Assembly: GCA_934193095.1 (NCBI GenBank)
Contig: CAKPUX010000064.1
Span: 1 to 9,818, forward strand
Reading direction: 5' to 3'
Source of the DNA: an uncultured Dialister sp.
GTDB taxonomy: Bacteria; Bacillota; Negativicutes; Veillonellales; Dialisteraceae
DNA length: 9,818 bases
The position numbers and the translations under genes are program-made. Positions 1 to 5,534 of the stretch are shown here, piece by piece; position 1 is the first letter of the stretch, and every line of letters begins with the position of its first letter. The notes beneath the pieces were generated by a model. That model was given only the letters and a program-made list of their open reading frames with translations. It made no database searches and was not told where the DNA came from.

Positions 1-12
1 GAACCCTGAACC
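1..12. repeat. Possible edge of another intergenic repeat element (TGAACCC units)
   Basis: The first 12 bases read GAACCCTGAACC, the same 7-bp unit (TGAACCC) that is tandemly repeated at 5506-5533 in the repeat copy between phoB and phoR. It lies just beyond the hup terminator. This is only a short match at a window edge, so it could be coincidence; the sequence left of the window would settle it. Confidence 0.4.
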
Positions 13-27
13 AAATGAAAGCAAAGT

Positions 28-77
28 AAAAAGGGGCTGTGAAGAAATGAGGATTCATTTCTTCACAGCTCCTTTTT
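28..77 (-). terminator. Intrinsic terminator after hup (probably bidirectional)
   Basis: Arms 28-50 and 55-77 are complementary over 23 positions with one imperfect pair, enclosing the 4-base loop 51-54. On the minus strand the stem ends in a run of five T, 11 bases past the hup stop. The plus-strand 3' side also ends in five T, so the hairpin could stop transcription from both directions. Confidence 0.9.
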
Positions 78-87
78 CTGTACCATC

Positions 88-405
88 TTATTTCTTAGCT
101 GCTTTCTTAGCTCTGGTCTTTTTAGCCGGTTTTACATTGACTTTTTCTTTCAGCTGTTTGGAAACGCGGAAAGCCGGAGTCTTGGAAGCCGGGATCTTGA
201 TGACTTCCTGTGTGGACGGATTATGGCCTTCACGAGCTTTACGTTCACGGACTTCGAAAGTACCAAAGCCGATCAGCTGGACCTTTTCACCTTTGGCAAG
301 AGCACCGGATACGACATCGATGACAGCCTTGACTGCTTTTTCGGCATCTTTCTTGGTCATTTCTGCTTCCTGAGCGACAGCAGTGATGAGTTCTGTTTTG
401 TTCAT
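88..405 (-). CDS. hup: HU-family DNA-binding protein with basic C-terminal tail
   Basis: 105 residues. HU is a small dimeric nucleoid protein that bends DNA and helps organise the chromosome, replication and recombination. Residues 1-90 match the family: N-terminal MNKTELITAVAQ helices, the core GFGTFEVRERKAREGHNP, and the beta-arm with Asn62-Pro63, the proline that intercalates into DNA. The start is the ATG at 405 because AAAGGAGG (416-423) lies 10 bases upstream; the reading frame stays open further up to 471 but that part has no family match. HU is normally about 90 residues. Here residues 91-105 (VKPAKKTRAKKAAKK) add a Lys/Arg/Ala tail, reminiscent of the longer tails on some HU and histone-H1-like proteins. 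It lies 86 bp behind mazG, an arrangement common in Bacillota, and I see no convincing promoter in that gap, so cotranscription with mazG is likely. Confidence 0.95.
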   Translation of the reverse strand: MNKTELITAVAQEAEMTKKDAEKAVKAVIDVVSGALAKGEKVQLIGFGTFEVRERKAREGHNPSTQEVIKIPASKTPAFRVSKQLKEKVNVKPAKKTRAKKAAKK

Positions 406-491
406 AACTAAACATCCTCCTTTAATAATGATGGCTTTTGCCAACAAAGAAGAGTGGTGCACAGGGCACACCGCTTCTCAGCTCCAATGGG

Positions 492-1595
492 CTAGGGGAG
501 CGCTGATGTATCCGTCTTTCGGCAGAAATCCTGCCACAAGACCTGAGCCTCCTCGGGCGAGATGTCCATCAGGCTCTTCCCTCTCTGGAAAAGGCCCTTT
601 TCAAAGGCTCTCAGCTGATCCATGACATATCTGGCGTAGCGATGGAGAGCCAGTTCAGGCTCTACCCCTTCTGCATTTATTACACGGTCTAATGCAAAAA
701 GAAGACGCCCCGCCGAAAGCTCTTTGTCAATAGCTTCTTTCCCATCTATGGCTGTCTTGATTTCTTCAGTACAAGACGGCGAAAGTGCGCCATCCTCGAG
801 GGCTTCTGTCAGTCCATAGGAACCAACTTTCCTTTGAATTATACATGCTAAAAGCAGACTTGGCAAGTCTTTTGAGACGCCGGAAAGCAGATATTTCCGC
901 TTTTTTTCCAATCTTTTCCGTGTTTCCCAATCTCCAAGAAGTTTTTTCGTCTCTTCCACCGTGATTTCCCCGAAAACGAAGGGATGCCGGCGGATCATTT
1001 TCTCATTGATGCCGTCTACGACATCCTGCATGGTGAAGAATCCTTCCTTCTCCGCAAGGCGCGCATGAAAGACGATCTGCAGCAGCACATCCCCCAGCTC
1101 TTCTTTCAGGTTCACCATATCGTCCCTATCGATCGCATCGATCACTTCATAGACCTCCTGCAGGAAATAGGTGCGAAGCGATGTATGATCCTGTGCGCGA
1201 TCCCAAGGGCAGCCGCCGGGTGCCAGCAGCGCATCCATTGTCTCTTCGAGCGGAGACAACGTGAACGGCGCAGGCCCCTTTACTCTTGCTTTGCGGCTGT
1301 CGAAAAGGAAGAGGAATGGCTCCTTCCCAAGGTCATGCCGGAATTCATCCATGGTAAGCCTATGAATACGGCCTTCCGAAGAGAGGAGGATGAGTGTGCT
1401 CTCCTTCTCATACAGCATAGAAAGCCTCGATGACAGAATGGCCTTCTCCTCTTCTGTCACATCCTTTAAGATGAGAAGATGCGGCAGCGTAAGAGAGATC
1501 GATGCGGCCTCTTCCCCGCCTGCTATGGTAAACGCTTCATCCTCATGAAGCAGCCCCTTCGCAGAAAGGAACGTGAGTATTTGTTGTATAGTCAT
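492..1595 (-). CDS. mazG: MazG-type nucleoside triphosphate pyrophosphohydrolase, atypical N-terminus
   Basis: 367 residues. MazG hydrolyses NTPs/dNTPs to NMP and pyrophosphate, cleaning aberrant nucleotides. The first MazG domain spans about 112-222: GGCPWDRAQDHTSL, then QEVYEVIDAI with Glu147 and Glu150, then EELGD with Glu166 and Asp169, the expected metal ligands (the first Glu of the usual EExxE is Gln146), and the RRHPFVFG motif. The second domain, about 243-340, keeps the helical pattern (LPSLLLACIIQRK, LLFAL, ELALHRYARY), but the ExxD position reads SAGR (294-297), so it is probably non-catalytic. Residues 1-110 are not a full domain; part of it (about 40-100) resembles the C-terminal subdomain of the tetrapyrrole methylase found fused to MazG in YabN-type proteins. 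Start chosen at ATG 1595: GAGGTGAT (1601-1608) is a good Shine-Dalgarno for it and overlaps the alternative ATG at 1601 and GTG at 1604. Confidence 0.93.
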   Translation of the reverse strand: MTIQQILTFLSAKGLLHEDEAFTIAGGEEAASISLTLPHLLILKDVTEEEKAILSSRLSMLYEKESTLILLSSEGRIHRLTMDEFRHDLGKEPFLFLFDSRKARVKGPAPFTLSPLEETMDALLAPGGCPWDRAQDHTSLRTYFLQEVYEVIDAIDRDDMVNLKEELGDVLLQIVFHARLAEKEGFFTMQDVVDGINEKMIRRHPFVFGEITVEETKKLLGDWETRKRLEKKRKYLLSGVSKDLPSLLLACIIQRKVGSYGLTEALEDGALSPSCTEEIKTAIDGKEAIDKELSAGRLLFALDRVINAEGVEPELALHRYARYVMDQLRAFEKGLFQRGKSLMDISPEEAQVLWQDFCRKTDTSALP

Positions 1596-1625
1596 TGGCA
1601 TCACCTCGCTTGTATCTTTGCTGTC

Positions 1626-1634
1626 ATTATAGCA
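1626..1634 (-). promoter_or_regulatory. Extended -10 promoter for mazG(-hup)
   Basis: On the minus strand TGCTATAAT, a perfect -10 hexamer with the TGn extension, lies about 31 bp upstream of the mazG start. No good -35 is seen at 16-18 bp, as is tolerated by extended -10 promoters. It lies downstream of the rplT terminator, so it gives mazG-hup its own transcript. Confidence 0.65.
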
Positions 1635-1730
1635 TAAAATGACCGGCTCTATTTTAATGGCTCACGGAAAAAGGCTTCACAGGGATCCCGTCACTTTTTA
1701 TTTTCCCGGTCAAGTGCCCTTCGCCCAAAA

Positions 1731-1771
1731 TAAAAATCCGTCCGTGACAGATCGTCATAGACGGATTTTTA
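1731..1771 (-). terminator. Intrinsic terminator of the infC-rpmI-rplT operon
   Basis: A perfect 12-bp stem (TAAAAATCCGTC at 1731-1742 with 1760-1771) continues after a small internal loop into a 4-bp inner stem (1745-1748 with 1754-1757). On the minus strand the T-rich tail TTTTTATTTT follows. It begins 4 bp after the rplT stop codon. Confidence 0.93.
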
Positions 1772-1775
1772 TGGA

Positions 1776-2126
1776 TTAAGCGTTTTTAGCTGCTTCGCAG
1801 ATCTGGGTGAAGCCAGCCGGATCGCTGATAGCGAGTTCGGAGAGCATCTTACGGTTCACTTCGATACCAGCACGGGTCAGGCCAGCGATGAGCTTGCTGT
1901 AGGTCAGACCGTTCTGACGAGCTGCTGCATTGATACGAACGATCCAGAGCTTACGGAATTCTCTCTTCTTGGATCTACGGTCTCTTCTAGCATAGTAGAG
2001 AGCCTTCATGACCAGTTCATTTGCTTTTCTGAACTGGGTGTGACGAGCACCTCTGTAGCCCTTAGCCAGTTTCAGAATCTTCTTATGTCTTGCATGAGCG
2101 GTAACGCCGCTTTTTACTCTTGCCAT
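1776..2126 (-). CDS. rplT: 50S ribosomal protein L20
   Basis: 116 residues, the usual length. L20 binds 23S rRNA early in large-subunit assembly and, in Bacillota and Proteobacteria, also represses its own operon by binding the mRNA leader. The sequence is typical throughout: MARVKSGVTAHARHKKILK, the strongly basic RNA-binding helix around 40-60 (ALYYARRDRRSKKREFRKLW), and the globular C-terminal half with NGLTYSKLIAGLTRAGIEVNRKMLSELA. The start ATG is preceded by AAGGAGG (2137-2143). It follows rpmI by 18 bp and ends the operon at a strong terminator. Nothing is unusual. Confidence 0.98.
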   Translation of the reverse strand: MARVKSGVTAHARHKKILKLAKGYRGARHTQFRKANELVMKALYYARRDRRSKKREFRKLWIVRINAAARQNGLTYSKLIAGLTRAGIEVNRKMLSELAISDPAGFTQICEAAKNA

Positions 2127-2144
2127 TCTCTTATATCCTCCTTA

Positions 2145-2342
2145 TTAGCCGTTTGGAAGCAATCTTGCTACACGTTTGTAATCAGACTTGGAAACCAGTG
2201 CTGCTTTTCTGAAGTTTCTCTTTCTCTTCGGGGACTTCTTTTCGAGAATGTGGCTCTTGAATGCTTTGTTTCTCTTGAACTGACCGGATCCGGTTTCAGT
2301 AAAACGTTTTGCCGCAGCGCGACGGGTTTTCATTTTCGGCAT
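2145..2342 (-). CDS. rpmI: 50S ribosomal protein L35
   Basis: 65 residues, the usual length. L35 is a small basic protein of the large subunit. It begins MPKMKTRRAAAKRF and continues with KSHILEKKSPKRKRNFRKAALVS, both classic for the family. The frame is open to 2375, but the ATG at 2342 is the start: CTCCTTT at 2351-2357 is its Shine-Dalgarno (AAAGGAG) and the family begins exactly there. It lies 16 bp after infC and 18 bp before rplT, in the conserved infC-rpmI-rplT order. That suggests translation of all three is coordinated from the leader. Confidence 0.98.
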   Translation of the reverse strand: MPKMKTRRAAAKRFTETGSGQFKRNKAFKSHILEKKSPKRKRNFRKAALVSKSDYKRVARLLPNG

Positions 2343-2358
2343 TTTGTACTCTCCTTTG

Positions 2359-2868
2359 TTATGCTTTTGGGGCAACGATCATTGTCATGTTGCGCCCTTC
2401 TAATTTCGGTGGCTTTTCGCGAACAACGGTATCACCCAGTTCTTTAGCGAAACGGTCGAGAACATCCTGTCCAAGTTCTGGATGGGTCATTTCTCTGCCA
2501 CGGAACATGATGGTCACTTTGACTTTGTTTCCATCACCTAAGAAACGCTGCGCATTCTTCAGTTTGACAAAGAAATCATGGTCTTCGATATTTGGACGAA
2601 GCTTGACTTCTTTGATCTGGAATACTTTCTGTTTCTTCTTGGCTTCTTTATCACGTTTCTGCTGTTCATATCTGTATTTGCCATAGTTCATGATACGGCA
2701 TACGGGTGGACGGCCATTCGGTGCCACCTCGACGAGATCAAGTCCTTTTTCTTCCGCCATGCGAATCGCTTCATGGAGCGTCATGATCCCCAATTGTTCA
2801 TTTGCATCGCTGACGACACGCACCTCTCTGGCGCGGATCTGTTCATTGATGCGAAGTTCCTTACCTAT
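2359..2868 (-). CDS. infC: Translation initiation factor IF-3, probable AUA start
   Basis: 169 residues from the proposed start. IF-3 binds the 30S subunit, prevents premature subunit joining and rejects wrong start codons. The N-domain opens with RINEQIRAREVRVV and includes LDLVEVAPNGRPPVCRIMNYGKYRYEQQKR; a basic linker follows; the C-domain has IKEVKLRPNIEDHDF, VTIMFRGREMTHPELG and ends GRNMTMIVAPKA. ATG codons at 2919 and 2895 are in frame, but neither has a Shine-Dalgarno, 2919 lies in the loop of a strong leader hairpin, and both would add residues the family lacks. GGAGGTG (2876-2882) lies 8 bases upstream (counted from GGAGG) of an in-frame ATA at 2866-2868, which gives a protein starting 6 residues before INEQ, as in Bacillus. 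E. coli infC uses AUU, another start that IF-3 itself rejects; AUA here would allow the same autoregulation. The start choice is inference. Confidence 0.93.
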   Translation of the reverse strand: MGKELRINEQIRAREVRVVSDANEQLGIMTLHEAIRMAEEKGLDLVEVAPNGRPPVCRIMNYGKYRYEQQKRDKEAKKKQKVFQIKEVKLRPNIEDHDFFVKLKNAQRFLGDGNKVKVTIMFRGREMTHPELGQDVLDRFAKELGDTVVREKPPKLEGRNMTMIVAPKA

Positions 2869-3009
2869 TCTTTTCACCTCCGAAATAGAAATCATTGCAA
2901 GTGTAAAGGCGGACAGCATGTGCCGTCCGCCTTGAGTTCATACGTAAACCTTAGTAGCCTGCGCCATGTAAGGTGAGAAGCGGATGACTTCTGCTTGCAA
3001 TCAATTACA
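2869..3009 (-). promoter_or_regulatory. Structured leader of infC-rpmI-rplT (candidate L20/IF-3 control region)
   Basis: About 140 nt separate the predicted transcription start from the infC start. It contains three pairings that can be read directly: ACCTTA (2969-2974) with TAAGGT (2948-2953); a 12-bp GC-rich hairpin (2906-2933); and CTTCTCACCT (2971-2980) with the Shine-Dalgarno segment AGGTGAAAAG (2870-2879), 9 of 10 positions paired. The first and third share bases and so exclude each other. In Bacillus and E. coli L20 acts on leader RNA of this operon; whether this leader is the same class cannot be told by eye. Confidence 0.6.
2906..2933 (-). promoter_or_regulatory. Leader hairpin upstream of infC (possible attenuator)
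   Basis: On the minus strand AAGGCGGAC (2925-2933) pairs with GTCCGCCTT (2906-2914); inside, a G-U and two G-C pairs close an ACAT tetraloop. It is followed by TTACACTTG, a weak T-rich stretch, so termination would be inefficient at best. It lies about 37 nt upstream of the infC start codon. Confidence 0.6.
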
Positions 3010-3015
3010 AGGGAT

Positions 3016-3044
3016 ATGATACTACAGAAATCCGTGCGCGTCAA
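3016..3044 (-). promoter_or_regulatory. Sigma-70-type promoter for infC-rpmI-rplT
   Basis: On the minus strand TTGACG (3039-3044) and TATCAT (3016-3021), each one base from consensus, are separated by exactly 17 bp. Transcription would start near 3009. The upstream flank is A/T-rich (a T-run at 3047-3056), which could serve as an UP-like element. The repeat element begins only 29 bp upstream of the -35. Confidence 0.85.
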
Positions 3045-3072
3045 GTAAAAAAATAAAGGTTGTCGGATTCAA

Positions 3073-3285
3073 GGGTTAGCCCCTCGGGCGTGGTGCCCTT
3101 TGATTACGTGCGAAAGAGGTTCAGCAGGTTCTATAGGTTCAAGAGGTTCAAAGGGGTTGGTGCGGCGCATAAAAATCAGAAGCGCCGCGAAGTATAAATA
3201 ATGGCGATGCCCTGAGCTGGCATTCCAGTCACAAGTCACCAGTCACTTGAGACTCCTAATCCCTAGCCACTAGCTACTAGTCACT
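3073..3285 (-). repeat. Modular intergenic repeat element, copy 1 (inverted)
   Basis: Read on the minus strand it has the same order of modules as copies 2 and 3: a 7-bp-periodic array (3227-3285: AGTGACT, AGTAGCT, AGTGGCT, AGGGATT, AGGAGTC, three extra bases, AGTGACT, GGTGACT, TGTGACT); a spacer with a small ATGCC/GGCAT hairpin (3207-3223) where the other copies have the AGGTTTG hairpin; the hairpin GCGGCGC/GCGCCGC (3162-3188, 13-nt loop); a 9-bp tandem array (3116-3151); and the boundary module GGGTTAGCCC-CTC-GGGC (3073-3089 on the plus strand). There is no ORF. Its outer end overlaps the phoR stop codon. Length 213 bp, close to the 208 bp of copy 3. Confidence 0.8.
3116..3151 (-). repeat. 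9-bp tandem repeat, four units (TTGAACCTC type)
   Basis: Plus-strand units GAGGTTCAG, CAGGTTCTA, TAGGTTCAA, GAGGTTCAA are in perfect 9-bp register, each keeping the GGTTC core. Related units (TTGAACCCG, CAGAACCTT, CTGAACCTA) occur at 5463-5489 in copy 2 at the same place in the element. Confidence 0.85.
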
Positions 3286-5218
3286 TCTTCTTCTTTTCTT
3301 CCTTCTTCCGTCCCTTCTCTTTCTTTTCTTTCTTTGGCTTCTTGACCTTATGGTGTACGTCTTTTCCCGCCTTTTCGCCTTTGACATCACCCGTAGCCTC
3401 GATGGCCTTTCTGTCTTCTTCGGCTTCTTTGGCGGCGAGGCGACCAGACTCTGCATCTGCTGCTTCCTGCTTAGCCGTCATGGCTTCGGCCTGCTCACGA
3501 TCCACGTCGCCTTCGCTCATTCTGGGCAGGATGACAGTGACGGTCGTGCCTTCCCCTTCTGTACTTTCGATAGAGAGATTGCCTTTGTGCTTTTCTACAA
3601 TATGCTTGCAGATGGCAAGTCCAAGTCCGCTGCCGCCGGTCGCTTTGTTGCGGCTCTCTTCGGCGCGGTAGAAACGCTCAAAGACGCGCCCCTGCTTATC
3701 CTTCGGAATGCCGATACCTGTATCCGATACCGTAAGGATCATCTTGTCCTCTCCTTCCGGTGAGAGACGTGCGTATACATCCCCGCCTTCGTGGTTGTAT
3801 TTCACCGCATTATCCAGGAGATTCATGATAAGCTCAGAGAGAAGAGCTGCATTGCCATAGGTATAAAGCGGGTCTGTATCCACGTGCACCTTGACATGCT
3901 TGGCATCTGCCTGTGGAGAAATGAGATCAGCTGCATACCGCACCAGGCTGTCCACAGAGACGGTCTTCCATGTGATGGTGGTCTCTGTTTCCTCGATCTT
4001 GGAAAGATGCATGATGGTATCGATCAGTGTCAGCATGCGCTGGGATTCATTCACGATGCGGCTGCCGAAGAGGCGCACGTCCTCCGGCTTCTGGTACATG
4101 CCATTGGCAATCATTTCTGCGAACCCGCTGATGGAGGTCAGCGGTGTCTTCAGCTCGTGTGAAACATTGGCAGAGAATTCGCGGCGCATTTTTTCAGCCA
4201 TATAGGAAGCCGTCATATCACGGAGAACGATGAGAAGACCCGCATCCCCGTCAGTGAGCTCGATCCGATTCATGACCATGCGGAAAGGCTTATCAAAGAG
4301 GCACATGGTATACTCCTGCTTGCCCTCGCTGTGATAGGCTTTGCCGATGACACGCAGCCAGTCCTCATCATGGTAAAGGCTCGCTATGCGGCGGAAGCGC
4401 TTGTTCTCATTCGGATGGAAAATCTCTTCGATCGCATTGTTGTAATCGATAATTTCACGGCTGCCATTCAGAAGGATGATGCCGTCTGTGATGGTGTCGA
4501 CCACGATGCGGATCGTATTTCTTTCCTCTTCGATATCCGCCATATAGTTCTCGATATCCTTGTGCTGCTCTTCGACCTTGCGGATGAGGGGACGCAGTTC
4601 CTTATATTCAGGCGGCAGCTCGTCCACCTTTTCCCCCTTCATGATGCGCTGCACGAGCTCTCCTAAGAGATGGAAAGGTTTCAGAATGCTTTCTGTCTCC
4701 CGTTCGGCAGCAGCCAGACAGCCCACGGTGAAGACCAGAAGGAAGATGAAAATTTCCGGCAGGTAGGAGGAATAGCCTTTGTAATTCACCATGCGTCCGC
4801 TCGAAAGCCGAAGCACCGTACCATCCTCTGCCTTGACGGCATAATAGCTCTTTGGCTGGTCATAGGAGTCCTTATGCACTTCGTGCCCGCTGCCCGTCGC
4901 AAAAGCCGCCTTCACTTCGCCGCTCTTCATGTAATCTTCATCTTTGTGGTCGCTGTCATAGATAACTGCGCCATCGGTATCGAGCCACACGATGTGAATG
5001 GCACGTTCATTGTCTTTGAAAATCCAGTCCAGATACTCGATGCTGCTCTCTTCCCTGTCTCTGGAAATCGCACCGGAAACAACACGCGCCGTGCGACCGA
5101 GCTCTGCACTGATTTGCTCCTGCATTCCCTGGTAATATAAGATGGCCGAGAGTATAAAGGTCACGACCACGGATATGATGCCCATAAAGAGCAGACTTTT
5201 GTAAATTCTTCCTCTCAT
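3281..5218 (-). CDS. phoR: PhoR-like membrane sensor histidine kinase with lysine-rich tail
   Basis: 645 residues. It should autophosphorylate on histidine and pass the phosphate to the adjacent PhoB-type regulator. Layout: TM1 about 9-29; extracytoplasmic sensor about 30-152; TM2 about 154-170; a HAMP-like stretch; a PAS domain about 234-340; the dimerisation domain with H-box FSANVSHELKTPLTSI (His354); and an ATPase domain with N-box MNLLDNAVKYN (465-475), DTGIGIP (499-505), RVFERFYR and GGSGLGLAIC (528-537). The catalytic domain ends near 566. Residues 567-645 are an extra highly charged tail, finishing as almost pure Lys/Glu/Arg; kinases of this family normally stop at about 566. Start at ATG 5218 chosen because AGGAGA (5224-5229) precedes it and TM1 follows at once. 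The stop TGA lies within the first 7-bp unit of repeat copy 1. The gene is 316 bp downstream of phoB. Confidence 0.93.
   Translation of the reverse strand: MRGRIYKSLLFMGIISVVVTFILSAILYYQGMQEQISAELGRTARVVSGAISRDREESSIEYLDWIFKDNERAIHIVWLDTDGAVIYDSDHKDEDYMKSGEVKAAFATGSGHEVHKDSYDQPKSYYAVKAEDGTVLRLSSGRMVNYKGYSSYLPEIFIFLLVFTVGCLAAAERETESILKPFHLLGELVQRIMKGEKVDELPPEYKELRPLIRKVEEQHKDIENYMADIEEERNTIRIVVDTITDGIILLNGSREIIDYNNAIEEIFHPNENKRFRRIASLYHDEDWLRVIGKAYHSEGKQEYTMCLFDKPFRMVMNRIELTDGDAGLLIVLRDMTASYMAEKMRREFSANVSHELKTPLTSISGFAEMIANGMYQKPEDVRLFGSRIVNESQRMLTLIDTIMHLSKIEETETTITWKTVSVDSLVRYAADLISPQADAKHVKVHVDTDPLYTYGNAALLSELIMNLLDNAVKYNHEGGDVYARLSPEGEDKMILTVSDTGIGIPKDKQGRVFERFYRAEESRNKATGGSGLGLAICKHIVEKHKGNLSIESTEGEGTTVTVILPRMSEGDVDREQAEAMTAKQEAADAESGRLAAKEAEEDRKAIEATGDVKGEKAGKDVHHKVKKPKKEKKEKGRKKEEKKKK
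3284..3335. other. Homopyrimidine/homopurine tract at the 3' end of phoR
   Basis: The plus strand is pure C/T from 3284 to 3309 and from 3311 to 3335, broken only by G at 3310. It encodes the Lys/Glu tail of PhoR on the other strand. Such tracts can form triplex (H-DNA) structures and slip during replication; whether this one does is not visible from sequence. Confidence 0.7.
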
Positions 5219-5270
5219 GTGTTTCTCCTGAGTTGAGTTAGTAGAAATATAAAATAGAGCAGCATGGCCG

Positions 5271-5290
5271 CCTATGCATGCCCCCATAGG
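5271..5290 (-). other. Small hairpin in the phoR upstream region
   Basis: CCTATG (5271-5276) and CATAGG (5285-5290) form a 6-bp stem with an 8-nt loop. It lies between repeat copy 2 and the A/T-rich stretch before phoR (5241-5258). That stretch holds weak -10-like hexamers on the minus strand (TATTTT, TATATT) but no matching -35, so I do not call a phoR promoter. Confidence 0.4.
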
Positions 5291-5306
5291 TAATAGGTTC
5301 TAAATC

Positions 5307-5534
5307 AGGGATTAGGGATTAGGGGCCTTGAGTGACTTGTGACCGGTGACTGGTGACTAGTAGCTGGGGATGAGTGGCTAGGGATTAGGTTTGCGATACG
5401 AGAAAATTGCTAATTTCAAACCTCCGCGGCGCTTCTGATTTTTATGCGCCGCACCACCCCCGTTGAACCCGCAGAACCTTCTGAACCTATTGCCGCCAAA
5501 CAACTTGAACCCTGAACCCATCAACCTGAACCCT
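5307..5534 (+). repeat. Modular intergenic repeat element, copy 2
   Basis: Fills most of the phoB-phoR gap. Order: 7-bp-periodic array 5307-5386 (AGGGATT, AGGGATT, AGGGGCC, three extra bases, AGTGACT, TGTGACC, GGTGACT, GGTGACT, AGTAGCT, GGGGATG, AGTGGCT, AGGGATT); hairpin AGGTTTG/CAAACCT (5387-5423) with inner 5-bp stem (5404-5408 with 5412-5416); hairpin GCGGCGC/GCGCCGC (5426-5452); 9-bp units 5463-5489; 7-bp TGAACCC-type units 5506-5533. It lacks the GGGTTAGCCC boundary module and instead runs right up to the phoB stop codon. A 32-bp stretch (5425-5456) is identical, inverted, to 3158-3189. Confidence 0.85.
5506..5533 (+). repeat. 7-bp tandem repeat, four units (TGAACCC)
   Basis: TGAACCC, TGAACCC, ATCAACC, TGAACCC in perfect 7-bp register, ending one base before the phoB stop codon. 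They follow the 9-bp GAACC units, as if the period had changed within one array. Confidence 0.8.

Noticed and set aside
439..444. TTGGCA upstream of hup as a -35 box
   Set aside because: No -10 at 16-18 bp; that position falls in the hup Shine-Dalgarno.
984..1433. Plus-strand open frame (149 codons) inside mazG
   Set aside because: Antisense of the conserved MazG domain, with no family match or ribosome binding site.
2895..2919. ATG codons at 2919 and 2895 as infC starts
   Set aside because: No Shine-Dalgarno upstream, one sits in the loop of a strong hairpin, and the added residues are not found in IF-3 proteins; the Shine-Dalgarno at 2876-2882 fits the ATA instead.
3162..3188. GCGGCGC/GCGCCGC hairpins (also 5426-5452 and 9364-9391) as intrinsic terminators
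   Set aside because: No run of T follows the stem on either strand in any copy.
3073..3285. CRISPR-like array
   Set aside because: Units are 7 or 9 bp, contiguous and without unique spacers; no cas genes in view.
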